DNA of 64,000 nt from Liolophura sinensis (GCF_032854445.1 NC_088299.1:9233608-9297607), one strand, 5' to 3'; positions 1-13,000 are shown, counted from the stretch's first letter. A program made the numbers and translations. Notes: generated by a model from the letters alone, not told the origin.

Positions 1-724
1 AGTGTAGGAATAATAAACCATATGTAATGACATATCTAACAAAAAACTTGCCCACATTTCGGCATGGACAATAATGAATACATGAATAATATGGCACTGT
101 AGTTTTCATTAAACATGAATTTCTCGTTCTGAATGACAACTTCATATATATGTATATATTTATACTAACACTCACGGTTTTAAAACAAACTCAAAAAGTT
201 GTCCAGTCCTGAACTGTTCAAACAACATTTTTGCAGTTGTTCTGCATACAACCACACACGAAATTCTCTTTCACAAACTTCCCACCATAGAGCTAAGAAC
301 GGTAAAGAGTACTTCCTGTTCAAATTATCCATGTGACTAAAACTGTTGCAGCCACATACAGGCAGATTGACATGTATAAACAAGGTAAGGTAAATACAGT
401 ACATGTAAATGGCAAATGTACTCCTTCACCGAACCATCATTTTCGACGGTATACCGGAAAAAGAGTAATTTAGAGTCAGTTTAAATGCTTACAAAAACAC
501 ATTAAGTACTTATTAAGAACACATTACTTTTTTACTTATTAAAAACACATTATAGCGACTAAAATCTTTGTAAGATGGTATTTCAGGATATTAATTTAAA
601 AAAAAAACAGAAACAATACAGACACTTAACTTAATGGCTCCTAAAGAACAGTGCATAACGATGAAGTTCCTGTTGGTGTTGGACTATGTATGGTGTAATA
701 GGGACCACTTGGTACTCAGTGTAC
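1..724. other. Unique AT-rich DNA, no gene seen
   Basis: It lies beyond the likely 3' end of the Pax gene. Only short open frames (at most 74 codons) are present, with no recognisable product. There are small A-runs and GTACATGTAAATG-type motifs. Confidence 0.6.
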
Positions 725-833
725 AATGGCAACGGTAATCAGCGTATAATGGCAACGGCAATCAGCGTATAATGGCAACAGTAATCAGCTTACAATGACA
801 ATACCAATCAGCTTATATTGGCAATAAATCAAT
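725..833. repeat. 23-bp tandem repeat, about 4.5 copies
   Basis: The unit resembles AATGGCAACGGTAATCAGCG plus TAT, starting at 725 and 748 and decaying towards 833. Confidence 0.8.
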
Positions 834-1329
834 ATCTGAATTCCTGTACACTACCATTCATACACACATATGGTTTTCATTCAATCGCATGAACAAAATG
901 CACTAAAAGAACCTTAAAACAAAAGAAATGAATATTTCTTGAAGGTACCACATCGTGGCTGCATTACTCAAACGAAAGAATTTTTTTTAAAAAAGCAGAA
1001 AATTTAACGTTTGTAGGAAAATCTGGTTTCTTTTACTCCACTGCAACTGAAGCCACTTTAATGAATTCCAATACACTGGAAGGATTCTCGAAAAAAAAAA
1101 AAGAAAAAAAAAACACTCTAGTAACAGAACACAGAGATATGCACATAACGAAATTCTAATTATCATGATTTCAAATATTATGCAGAATTAGTTAAGAAGG
1201 GTTTTGATATTTCATTATCAAATCAAAGGAGAATTTTGAAATGAAGACAGAATTTTTCATAACCTAAATGTAATGACATTAAATACAGTAACAAGACCAA
1301 ATATGTCACTCACCACATTTTCTGCCACA
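834..1329. other. Unique AT-rich DNA, no gene seen
   Basis: It contains homopolymer A tracts (around 980 and 1090-1115). No open frame, RNA gene or repeat family was recognised. Confidence 0.55.
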
Positions 1330-2035
1330 CATAATATACACACCCGGACCTGAACTCACCCCCCTGTCACCCACACACTTAACTCACTCTACCATCACAC
1401 ATCCCATAAACTCACCATCCTGTCACACATTCCACAAATCCACTTTCCTGTCACACATTCCATAAATTCAGTTTTCTCTCACACATTTATTAACTAACCT
1501 TCCTGTCACACATTCATTAACTAACCTTCCTGTCACACATTCCATAAATCTACTTTCCTGTCCTACATTCCATAAATTCAGTTTTCTCTCACACATTTAT
1601 TAACTAACCTTCCTGTCACACATTCCATAATTCACTTTCTTGTCAAACATTCCATAAATCTACTTTCCTGTCCTACATTCCATAAATTCAGTTTTCTCTC
1701 ACACATTTATTAACTAACCTTCCTGTCACACATTCCATAAACTCAGTTTTCTCTCACACATTCATTAACTAACCTTCCTGTCACACATTCCATAAACTCA
1801 GTTTTCTCTCACACATTCATTAACTAACCTTCCTGTCACACATTCCATAATTCACTTTCCCATCACACATTCCATAAATCTACTTTCCTGTCACACATTC
1901 CATAAACTCAGTTTTCTCTCACACATTCATTAACTAACCTTCCTGTCACACTTTTTATCAACTCACTTTCCTCTCACACATTCCATACATCCCCTTTCCT
2001 GTCATACATTCCACAAATCCACTTTCCTATTACAC
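1330..2035. repeat. Degenerate minisatellite of two alternating 27-28 bp monomers
   Basis: Two monomer types alternate: CACACATTCCATAAACTCAG followed by TTTTCTCT, and CACACATTCATTAACTAACC followed by TTCCTGT. The spacing and order vary, as expected of an old, unequally recombined array. Confidence 0.85.
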
Positions 2036-2078
2036 CTTCCATAGACACAATTTCCTGTTCCAATTTACTTTCACAGTA

Positions 2079-2575
2079 CAAATCCTTTGCATTCCCAGAT
2101 GGCAATCTTCTCTTGCACAAGACCTAAACACATAACTTCTCTTTACAATTCCATTCAGGTAACAAATCCTTTGCATTCCCAGATGACAATCTCCTCTTGC
2201 ACAAGCCCCAAACACATAACTTCTCTTTACAATTCCATTCAGGTAACAAATCTTTTGCATTCCCAGATGACAATCTCCTCTTGCACAAGCCCTAAACACA
2301 TAACTTCTCTTTACAATTCCATTCAGGTAACAAATCTTTTGCACTCCCAGATGACAATCTCCTCTTGCACAAGCCCCAAACACATAACTTCTCTTTACAA
2401 TTCCATTCAGGTAACAAATCTTTTGCACTCCCAGATGACAATCTCCTCTTGCACAAGCCCCAAACACATAACTTCTCTTTACAATTCCATTCAGGTAACA
2501 AATCTTTTGCATTCCCAGATGACAATTTTCTCTTGCACAAGCCCTAAACACATAATTTCTCTTTATGATTGGATT
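2079..2575. repeat. 84-bp tandem repeat, about 6 copies
   Basis: Starts at 2162 and 2246 give a period of 84 bp. Units carry CTTTGCATTCCCAGATGACA, then CTCTTGCACAAGCC. Because 84 is divisible by three and the unit lacks stops, frames of 173 and 205 codons stay open on opposite strands; these are artefacts of the repeat, not genes. Confidence 0.92.
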
Positions 2576-3974
2576 TCTTGTAAATCTAAGAAACTTAAAC
2601 CATCAGTACGATACAGGAAACATGTAAGCAGTCCGAATGGATGTTACTTTTCAGCACCAGCCAGAATTATTATTAAACTGGACTTCAAACATAAACATAA
2701 ATAAATAAATACAGGATTACATCTAAACAATTCTAAATGTCTGCAAGAGTCCATAAATTAAAGAGTACAAAGCTGTACATGTACAAGCACATATGAATGT
2801 ATGAAATTTGAAAGATTTTCACCCTTGCCTTTATGAATAACTACATGTATTTGTTTGTGGATTTCTAATTACCCTCTTACCAATGAAATATTTTGACTGG
2901 AAATCATAAATATCCGCTAGTTCAATGTTTCAGTGGTTAGAAAAGCCTTTTCTGAAAGCAACATAAAGGGTTACTTGAACAAAAAATAAAAACAAAAAAA
3001 AAAACTATCGTGTCACAACCTGGGAAGTGTTTTAAGTACATATAGAGCACTGGGACTGTGGTTTTCAAAGCACATTAAATGAAGGCAATTTAACAATGGC
3101 AATGTAATGTTCAGTGTACATTGTAAACTGAACCCCAAAAACAAATCAAAACACAAAAAAAAATCATCATCTTTATCATTCACAACCAAAACGAATACAA
3201 TAAAACAAACAGGGTGATTTTTTTTTCTTCTTCAAAAATGGTATCATAAGGTAATAAATTTCCCAACCTGGTTAAATATAGCACTGGCAGGAGATAGCAC
3301 CAAGAGAACTAGTCTTTACCAAAGCAGAACCTTTCTCCCACGAAAAAATAAATACAATGACAAAGGTGACAAATGACAAAGAAGCACTATAATGTGTGTA
3401 AATCATTGGATAAATCCAGCGACATATCCGTACCTAAATATACGCATATATGTGTGTGTCTAAAATCGTATGTATACTTCTACATCCTAAATGTAAAAGG
3501 TAGAATGCAATATTAAATTTGGGCCACAAACTGTTGGAATTGCAAAAATAAAACATATCTTGGTTCATCTTTATGCATCACAGGACTGACACATCGCTAA
3601 ACATCTTTAGGATTAATAATATTAACTATCCATCCAAAATGAAATACATTGTAGGTATAACTACCTCCAGTATGCAAGTCTTTACTTTTCTGAACTGTGC
3701 ACTGAAGAACCAACAAACATGGTTCATGGGTCACAAAACCAAGGACACAAAAATGAAACATTCAAATAATAGTTTAAAAGTTTGATCACTTTCAAGCCAA
3801 TTCCAACAACTATTACTCAGCAAATAACAGAATGTGTCCAAATCACAAATCGTTCTGTTTTCAAAGTCAGTTTTGCTTCAAGAAACGACAAATGAGTCAC
3901 TATACATGTACAATGTAAAAACCTCTCTGCTCAGGGGGGAAACTTTACCAATCTCCTACACTTAAAAGCACACT
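2576..3974. other. Unique DNA in the Pax 3' flank, no gene seen
   Basis: AT-rich with A-tracts near 2990 and 3155 and small TACATGTA motifs. The longest open frames are about 70 codons and show no family signature. Confidence 0.55.
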
Positions 3975-4052
3975 CCAACCAATTCCCTTAAGTGTAAGTG
4001 TACAATTCCCTTAAGTGTAAGTGTACAATTCCCTTAAGTGTAAGTGTACATG
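3975..4052. repeat. 23-bp tandem repeat, about 3 copies
   Basis: GTGTACAATTCCCTTAAGTG plus TAA is repeated without interruption just below the candidate poly(A) signal of the Pax gene. Confidence 0.85.
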
Positions 4053-4097
4053 TACTTCTTACATCACCTAGAATACATGTATTCTCTTTCCACTGCC

Positions 4098-4103
4098 TTT
4101 AAT
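4098..4103 (-). terminator. Candidate poly(A) signal ATTAAA of the Pax gene
   Basis: ATTAAA on the minus strand is the first AATAAA/ATTAAA hexamer downstream of the stop codon at 4871, implying a 3' UTR of about 750 nt. No AATAAA was seen between 4871 and this point. Choosing this site is inference; the transcript could run on into the tandem repeats below 4050. Confidence 0.25.
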
Positions 4104-4870
4104 ACAATTAACCTCTGGTACTTTCCTGCTCCATTAAAATATACTTCAATCCCTCACTCAATCTCTTTCCCTATAGTACGCTCATGTACTGAGTGTACTT
4201 TCTCCATCACCAATAGTACACGTCAGTACATTATCTGAAGTACACTCCTACACAGTCCCAACACATTTCAAGCCGTATCATAAATGTAGGTTGTTTTATC
4301 AGCAGCATGTTTAAGAACGCAAAAACAAGAAAGTACAATTTCTGAACTTTGTACCCCTTACTCAGTACAGACACAAACTGCGCCACTACAGCATATAGTA
4401 CATATATTCTCATCTTTGACTGTTACAGGGAGGTCCAAATTATGAAGTGGGGGAAGGAGGGAGTGCTTTTAGAATTCGGTACTCAGTGTGTTACTTCAAA
4501 TTTTTCTGCTCCATTTTTGTTTCATCATCAACAGAAGACTGATAACCTTTGACTGAAAGCTTCACAAGCAACAGAAGACAGGAGAGGACAGACGGAAAGT
4601 AACAGGGGGGTTCGAGACGTAAAATCTTCCTCTTGGCAAATCATTTCGTGGCAGAAAACAGAAGAGAACATACTTCAATCTTCAAAACAGAACAGATTCT
4701 TGAGTTGCTCAGCACACAAAACACCATCTTCCCCTATGTTTTGAAGTAGACCAAACAGAACAGATTCCAGTCATCTTCAGTAGCAGAAGACTGGAGAGGA
4801 AATGTTCTCCTGCAGTTTGCAGATGAAAGAAGACGAGATATTGTTATCTCCTGCTGCAGCAGCGGTCAGA
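4104..4870 (-). other. Probable Pax 3' UTR
   Basis: The sequence between the stop codon and the first minus-strand ATTAAA has no repeat family. It contains AGAAGACAGGAGAGG- and AACAGATTC-like short repeats (about 4560-4800). The extent is inferred from the candidate poly(A) signal only. Confidence 0.4.
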
Positions 4871-7072
4871 TTATGCACTTTTCTGAAGCATTTGTTGGAG
4901 AACAGGACAGTTCTTTCCCTTTTGTTTCCCCTCTTTCTCCACACCTTCACAGCAACTGTCTGCATCACTTTCACAACTGTAGACTTTCTCTTTTACCAAC
5001 TCAGTCCCGCCACAGTCCCCGTTGGTCACGGTAGCACATGAAGAAGGCATAGCACTATTTTCTGTGGAAGAAGATGGCTGAGGGCTGAGGCTGTCGATAA
5101 GGCGTGACTGTTTCGCATCTGAATGGGAGAGCTCTGCTTCCGTGCCTCCTTCTGAACGTCTCTTCTGGGCATGACCTTCCGGCGTATCAGATGCTGGTGA
5201 GATCTTACTGGACAAATCCTCGCTCGGAGAATATACATGATTTCCGACAGACTGATTGGTTATCTCTGTCAGACTCGGTCCCACCATGGAGTCCTTGTGG
5301 GCGCTCGAATCTTTGGCATTATCATCAGTGGTCAACGAAACCACTTCTTTATCTCTACATTCCTGTTTCACACAGACAAAATTTTCCTTACTAACGTCTG
5401 AGTTTTCTTCCTTTTGCGGAGGTTCCTTTTCAGTATCTGCCGGCACAGCACTCCTATCCTTGACTCCAAAGTTTCCACTAGCAATGATATCCACCAGTTC
5501 TGCTTCATTCCTGACAATCCACACATGTTTGCCGACAGAAATGATCTCAACTTGTTTTTCACCAACCAGTAGCATATGCTTTTCATACAAAGGTTTCTGG
5601 GCAGCTTCGATTTGGACGTTCTCGCTTGTGTGACTCGTTTTGGCTTCAGGGGTATCTGGCTGGCTGTTAACCACAGGTATTTGACCAGGACTAGTTGGGA
5701 CCACCATTTCTCTGTTCAGATTTTCCCGTGCAGCAGTTGTATCTCCTCCAGCTGTATCCTTTACTGGTGAGGCTAAATCAGCTTTCACAGCAAACTTCGT
5801 AGAAGTTTCCAGTCTTTCTGTTTTAGAACTTGTTTTTTCTCTTTTAACTCTACTTCTTTGAGAAGATCGTTTCATTAAAATGTCTGTATGTTTCTCACTC
5901 TTGCCATCTTTGAGGCCAGATCGAAGAAAGGCTTCTGTTTTATGATTGGACAGGTCTAAAGGAGCACCATGAGAGCTGATTGGAGGGGAATCCAGGGCAC
6001 AAGAGGCAGGGAAGTTGGGCCACCCTCGGAAATAGCCCATGACGGGGACAGAAGCTGCTGGTAACCGCGCCGCTGCTGCAGTCATTGCTCCAAGGCCTCG
6101 GTCTGGAAGGCTATAGTCGTAAAAAACCGTCCCCAGCTTTTCCGAAGCCGCAGGTAAAATGGGACTTGGCTTGCCGCTGGAAGCACCAGGCAGGCGGTGA
6201 ACTGACGTAGCAAGTTTTTGTGCAATAAGGCTTCTTGAGGCAATGCTGCCTTTGTCCTGGATACCAGTGGACCGCTGTCGATGTGTTGCCGATGGGACGG
6301 CTGGATGGCCATCAGACAGGCTCCGAGCAGAAATAGACCCTGCCATGGGGGACGCAGGTGAAGAAGAGGTTACTGAGGGACTGGAACAAGAGCTCTGGGG
6401 CCAACTGGACGCCAAGCCCCGCTGGCTGTTTAATTGGCCTTCCTGCTCTCTTGGTGACAGAGGCTCCACCTTGGTCACCGGAAGCTGGGTGTTGCTGTTT
6501 TGGATTCCCTCTCCTTTAGAGAGGCTGGCTCTCTCCTCTTCCGCCCTCAGGGCCATCAGCTGGGATACTTTCGCAGCCAGACTCGCTCGCACAATTTCAG
6601 AGCTCTTCCGACTTGGGCTTAGGTCTTGTTTGAAGAGGATCTGGCCCTCTTCACCTTTGGATGTCTCTGGCACTTCTTTGGCTCCATCTGCTCTGGGTGC
6701 CCTCTTTGGTGAGACGGGCACGTCGTCAGACTGACTCTCCTGATGAGCAGCCACACCTCTCAGGTGAGCCAACTCAGGAGTCTTGGGTAACAAAGCATCG
6801 TCTGAAGGAGACAATGACAACTCTTTGGACTTTACACGTTTTACAGTTGAACCAGAGCTCTCGGGACCATTGTCTAGATGAATAGGACTCTGCACAGCAA
6901 AGAGACTGGTCCTGTTGGGGATATTGAAGGCAGGATGAAGCCCCTGGGGTGCCTGGGGGGTGCTGGTTCTCCTGACGGCTTGCTGGTCGGCCTTAGCACG
7001 GTACTGTGCGTATTCCACCTGATACTGGTCGATCATCTGTGACATCAGTGATGAGTCCCCATCCGAGTCTCC
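4871..7072 (-). CDS. Pax: Pax coding exon 5: 733-aa C-terminal regulatory tail
   Basis: Acceptor TGTTACAG ends at 7073; the stop codon is at 4873-4871. Residues 462-1194 are mostly low-complexity Ser/Pro/Glu, with many SP/TP sites. Recognisable elements: [20 protein letters not shown] (about 468-487, helix-like), PLDLS at 832-836 (codons 5962-5948), a basic cluster [13 protein letters not shown] (862-874) that could be a nuclear localisation signal, SUMO-consensus VKRE (870-873) and VKQE (1029-1032), a hydrophobic alternating island at 954-997, and the end [12 protein letters not shown]. No homeodomain is present. An exon this long after the paired box is atypical of Pax genes. Confidence 0.92.
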   Translation of the reverse strand, partial: GDSDGDSSLMSQMIDQYQVEYAQYRAKADQQAVRRTSTPQAPQGLHPAFNIPNRTSLFAVQSPIHLDNGPESSGSTVKRVKSKELSLSPSDDALLPKTPELAHLRGVAAHQESQSDDVPVSPKRAPRADGAKEVPETSKGEEGQILFKQDLSPSRKSSEIVRASLAAKVSQLMALRAEEERASLSKGEGIQNSNTQLPVTKVEPLSPREQEGQLNSQRGLASSWPQSSCSSPSVTSSSPASPMAGSISARSLSDGHPAVPSATHRQRSTGIQDKGSIASRSLIAQKLATSVHRLPGASSGKPSPILPAASEKLGTVFYDYSLPDRGLGAMTAAAARLPAASVPVMGYFRGWPNFPASCALDSPPISSHGAPLDLSNHKTEAFLRSGLKDGKSEKHTDILMKRSSQRSRVKREKTSSKTERLETSTKFAVKADLASPVKDTAGGDTTAARENLNREMVVPTSPGQIPVVNSQPDTPEAKTSHTSENVQIEAAQKPLYEKHMLLVGEKQVEIISVGKHVWIVRNEAELVDIIASGNFGVKDRSAVPADTEKEPPQKEENSDVSKENFVCVKQECRDKEVVSLTTDDNAKDSSAHKDSMVGPSLTEITNQSVGNHVYSPSEDLSSKISPASDTPEGHAQKRRSEGGTEAELSHSDAKQSRLIDSLSPQPSSSTENSAMPSSCATVTNGDCGGTELVKEKVYSCESDADSCCEGVEKEGKQKGKNCPVLQQMLQKSA

Positions 7073-10000
7073 CTGTAACAGCAACATTTCAATTTTCAAA
7101 TTTCACAGATATCACCAATGATAGGAGGTTCTTCAAAATCACAAGCATTCAAAATTTCTGGAAAATGAAGTTACCACTAACTGATAGATTATGACTCGTT
7201 CACCAGAATCAGCGAAAATTAAGCCATTTTGAAGAGAGAAATTCTGATTGTCTATTTGTTACCTTCAGCTGGTTTTTACAAAACACTACAAAACCATTTT
7301 CCATCTCATGGTTTATACATGTTCTCTTCATGATATTTACCTGTAATATTGACAAAGGGGCATTAAACCATCACCTTTTCACAACAGATTTTAACGCTAA
7401 ATTTTTCTTGTTTTTTTTTTTCCAACTTAACTGATTACCTCTATCTCCAATCAAATGGTTGATTTCTATGCAGGAATGACCTATGACATTTACTGCATTA
7501 TGTTCGTTAGTACTCACATCTTCTTGTTCACTGCCCTGACCAAAATCAAGCCGTCTCTGCTGCAGTGCTTTATCACGGATGATACGGTTGATTGAACTGA
7601 TACTGGGGATATTTTTCTCACTACAGATGCCATCACCTAGCAATCTAAAACAAGAAAATATGTGCTATAGTTTACCAATTTCCGACAATCACAAATTCAC
7701 GGCATGTCAAATCTACAGGGAATAGGCTGATTACAGAAACCAGTGATCTATTTTGTATTTGGCTTTGGCAAGTAAAACCACTTGCAGGAACTTGGCTGTA
7801 TATGTGGAACAGGGCTGTATATAAGGAACTCATCTGTACATGTGGAACTCAGCTGTATATATGTAACTTGGCAGTACATAAGGAATTCGGCTGTATATGT
7901 GGAACTCGGCTGTATATAAGGAACTCGACTGTATATGTGGAACTCAGCAGTATATAAGGAACTCATCTGTACATGTAGAACTCAGCTGTATATATGTAAC
8001 TCGGCAGTATATAAGGAATTCGGCTGTATATGTGGAACTCGGCTGTATATAAGGAACTCGACTGTTTATGTGGAACTCGGCTGTATATAAGGAACTCATC
8101 TGTACATGTGGAACTCAGTAGTATATATGTAACTCAGCTGTATATATGTAACTCGGCAGTATATAAGGAATTCTGCTGTATATGTGGAACTCGGTTGTAT
8201 ATAAGGAACTCAGCTGTATATAAGGAACTCGACTGTTTATGTGGAACTCGGCTGTATATAAGGAACTCAACTGTATATGTGGAACTCGGCTGTATATAAG
8301 GAACTCATCTGTACATGTGGAACTCAGCTGTATATATGTAACTCAGCTGTATATATGTAACTCAGCTGTATATATGTAACTTGGCAGTATATAAGGAATT
8401 CGGCTGTATATGTGGAACTCGGCTGTATATAAGGAACTCAGCTGTATATAAGGAACTCATCTGTACATGTGGAACTCAGCTGTATATAAGGAACTCGACT
8501 GTAACATGTAAGAGCATTCAGTTGTACGTGCATGATATTTTCAACAAGTTGACATATTTATTTATTTATTTGACTGATGTTAAATGGAATATATTTCCAC
8601 TATTGTGCCTATAGTAACCACTAACTTTTGACGAGTTACCCTACTTGTGACATAGGATATATTGAAGAAGGCAAGTGGTCTCCTATGAACCTCTTATGTG
8701 ACCACCGGGACCATACCTAGAGCCATTTTAGTTCCAGGAAATGTTTAAGCTCCTAAACTGTTGGGCACCCAAACTATAATCAAACTCTATAAAAACATGA
8801 AAATTTAACGAGTATATAATGGTTTACCAAAATAAAAGAAATTAAGCTTTCATACAAATTCCTTCACTTCACAGATGTAAAACCTCTCAAAAAGCATCAT
8901 GTTGAGCTACATTTTATAAAATTTCTTTATGCAGGATCACAATGACACCTTTAAAGTCTGAGATCAGAAGCTTCAATTTGTTCCACATATGGCCCAGACC
9001 GCATGATGTCAATCATCTCACCAATAAACATCCATCAGTATTTCATCATGCTCAATCTGTCCGCTGGGTCCAAGTTCCCAAAATGGCTGCTGTAGTCAGT
9101 CTGTTATGATGCTGGATACGGTGGTTATGATGCTGGATATGGTGGTTATGATGCTGGATATGGTGGTTATGATGGTGGATATGGTGGTTATGCTGGTGGA
9201 TATGGTGGTTATGATGCTGGATACAGTGGTTATGATGGTGGATACAGTGGTTATGGTGGTTATGGTGGTTATGATGATGGATACAGTGGTTATGATGCTG
9301 GATATGGTGGTTATGATGGTGGATATGGTGGTTATGATGGTGGATATGGTGGTTATGATGGTGGATATGGTGGTTATGATGCTGGATACAGTGGTTATGA
9401 TGGTGGATACAGTGGTTATGGTGGTTATGATGGTGGATATGGTGGTTATGATGGTGGATACGGTGGTTATGATGGTGGATACGGTGGTTATGGTGGTTAT
9501 GATGGTGGATATGGTGGTTATGATGCTGGATACAGTGGTTATGGTGGTTATGATGGTGGATATGGTGGTTATGATGCTGGATACAGTGGTTATGGTGGTT
9601 ATGATGGTGGATATGGTGGTTATGATGCTGGATACAGTGGTTATGATGCTGGATACAGTGGTTATGATGGTTATGATGGTGGATATGGTGGTTATGATGG
9701 TGGATACGGTGGTTATGATGCTGGATATGGTGGTTATGATGGGATACAGTGGTTATGGTGGTTATGATGGTGGATATGGTGGTTATGATGGTGGATACGG
9801 TGGTTATGATGCTGGATATGGTGGTTATGATGGTGGATACGGTGGATATGGTGGTTATGATGATGGATGATGGCGGTCTGGGGGTCTTAAGCATTTTATA
9901 GGAGTAACTCGACATGCCAACGAGATTGTTAATCAACTGTTTTCTAGAACTTTACTATATATCCTACAGAGGTGAACGGCAGTAAGCCATAACTATGCAA

Positions 10001-13000
10001 TCGCCATCCCAATATAAAAAAAAGCAAACATGATCATCCAGGGAAAGAAAAACAGGAAAATCATCTAAAACATTAAGATCAGACAAAATAAAAATGGGGA
10101 TTTCCACTTTTATTTCTTTTACTGGCTCGCTCAAAAAGCACAAAGCGCAACTGGTGTCGCTTTAGTGAGCTAGCAGCAGTACTTACTTCTGTCGAATCTC
10201 CCAAGCAAACATCTGTGGGTTCTCGGCCTTGTACCTCCGTACTCTGTTAACAACATCTGGAGTGGTGACCTTGGGTTTACTTCCTCCAATCTGCCCCGGG
10301 TTAATACTGCCTGTTTTACGATACCTGTAATAGACACCATTCAATTATGACTGATTGTTCACTTGAGGAACTTTTATGTCCCTTGCATAATACATTTAGA
10401 TTCAAGTCGTGACAAGTCTCTCACCAATGTGGTCACTGAGAGTTCAAGTCCAGCTCATGCTGGCTTCCTCTACAGCCATACGTGGGAAGGTCTGACAGCA
10501 ACCTGTGGATGGTCATGGGCAATATATCCTACATTATGATTACACAACTCTTCTAAGATGACATCATACCTGTTCAGAATTTTACTGACACATCCGTGTG
10601 ACACCTGTAACTGACGACTGATCTCGCACGGTCGTATGCCCTGGAGAGCTAACTGTAAGATCTGCACCCTCAGGTGATCGGGGAGGGGGCGGCCGTTTGT
10701 AAACTCCCGTCCATACTGGTTCACGTTCCTCCCTCCCAGTGTGCACATGTCTGCAACAAGTAGAAGAGATATTAGGATTGTAGATGTGATTTAGAAAGTG
10801 GATTTTAAGTCACAGTATTAGCATTATTTAGAAATACAATTTTGAGCACTAGAATTTGTGCTATATCCAGAAAGCTTCATCCCTAATGACCATAATAACA
10901 ACTGCTATTTTAACAGCAAAGATATTCTGATCAAGTGAAGAAGCATAACTGACTCATGTCCCCGTGATTCATTACACTGTATCACTTGATAAAACCTTAC
11001 AAGTAATATAGCCCTCAGACTAAACACTCTGGTCTACCAGTACTAGCCCAGAAAACTGACTATGCACTGAGCCCTCTCTCTCTGTGCATAGAAGATGCTA
11101 GACCTATGATCCAGCTCTGACTGGTAATTCTACAGCCTTAAGTTTGGTTTGTCGGGCCAATGTACATGTATGTGGCAGAGGGGGGTGGTTTAATCTGAGC
11201 ACTTCCTGGCTCCCATTGTATACACTGTGTAAAGGCAAAAAATTCTTGAATATATCGTCCATAATCGATACAAAAATCAATCAATATATTGTATGTACCC
11301 GTATAAATCAAATAGCTGTGAAAAATACATGCAAATGGCACAGAACATGTATGTTAAAGTGAAAGACAGCACCTGACTATCGTTTATGTCCACCGCAAAT
11401 CTATCATTCAAAGTATCTTAAATTGGCATAAAGTATTTTTTTTTTAATTTTTTCAACCCAGTAAAAATTTAGTGAAACTTTGTCTTCACACTGCTTCAGT
11501 AAATCTCCATTATCGAGAGCACAGTGACATGGCATTTATTCTAACTCTCTAATGTCAAAGGTTTTTTCCATACAATAGTCTAAGCAGTAGCCTGTGGCAT
11601 CTAAATTTGTGGAATTCGGTGATGAAAGCCCAAGTGTTAAATATAAAATTTTGTTGGAAATTGGACATACTGGAAGAATATTTCTTCCACTGCTTGCACT
11701 GTTCATACAGTAGGCTTACTATATCATTTACAAGGAACTCCAGCGACCCTGTTTAAATATTCTAGCTGCATGTACACAGCCGGGGTATTCCTGGTTCAGG
11801 CCGCAGCCTCGGCAGGGATTGTTCTGGTGATTTTGAGGCCTATTCAATGTTTACAACATTACACTGGGATTGTTGTATAACTAGATTCATGCTCAATTCT
11901 GAAACAAATGGAAAGAAATCTAAGTACCACTGAGGCTAATCTAGACATTCAAATGTGGTTGGATTTTATGCTCCTATTCTTTAGCTGTAATAAATTCAGA
12001 GAAAACAAATTACATCATAAGATTTCATTAATTTTAAGCCTTAAACACTGTCTTCTCATTCACATACACCCTTGGCATCCCAAGTGAAGTTTGCATTGAC
12101 TCTGATATTTGTCATTTAGAAACTGTTGACTGAATGCTAAAATGAACTACAAGAAATGTATTTGGGGAGATGAATGTGGTTTGCACCTACACGGTATGTA
12201 TACTGTCTAATATAATTTATGATACCACCGTTGAATATTACACAGCTTGTAAATCAACTAATTTTACATCTGTGGTGGTCCGTAGATGATACAGACCTGC
12301 CCCACAGCACTTTGTGAAATGGCCTTTTGGCTACATGTAACTATATCGTTGTATACAAATGATGTATAATGCTGTAGTTTTGTGTTGTCATATGTCACTT
12401 CATGGAGTGAATGGGTAAACGCTTTTGTTTCACATGTTATTTGGTGAATCTCATTAAAATAATAAAGTATGATACTTTTTAGAAAGCTTGAGTATCCTGC
12501 TTTCAATTGAGATATGTTTTAGTCAGGTGCTGTCTTGTCCTTTAACTAATTGCATGCCTCTCACAAAACAAAAAACAAAAAAACAATAGGAATTTACATG
12601 TATAAAATGAAATCTGTCCATAGTAGTGGATTCAGGGGAAATAACTCTAAACCCCTTAAATACTGCGGCATATGACTGAAGCCTGACAATATGTTTGTTC
12701 AGTTGTACAAACTAATCAATGTCTGATTATACACATTTAAAGACAGAAATGTATTACTACTCTTTGAATCACCCACATGCACAGGGTGTTCAAAAAGGGC
12801 AAGGACATGTAGCAGGCTGCAAACAGCTGTATACTGCTGTCCCCGTAGCAGGCTGCAGACAGCTGTCTACCGCCGTCCCCTTGGCCGCCTACTTTGAATA
12901 TTCTTACTATTTAAATCAATAGTAATTCTGACCTAATTACTTTCAATTCAGCCGCATACTTTTGAGACTTCCTTCCCTTCTAAATGAAAACCCTGTACAA

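Noticed and set aside
2030-2704. Long open frames on both strands (173 and 205 codons)
   Set aside because: Both arise from an 84-bp tandem repeat without stops; opposite-strand openness and repeat periodicity argue against coding.
4871-7072. Homeodomain in the Pax tail
   Set aside because: Searched for the WFQNRR-type helix 3 signature and the octapeptide; neither is present in any frame of exon 5 or exon 1.
9052-9936. His/Asn-rich 294-codon frame (minus) and Val/Met-rich 254-codon frame (plus)
   Set aside because: Read-throughs of the GGTTATGATGGTGGATA array within a Pax intron; no splice or promoter evidence, and the frames switch at a 2-nt indel.
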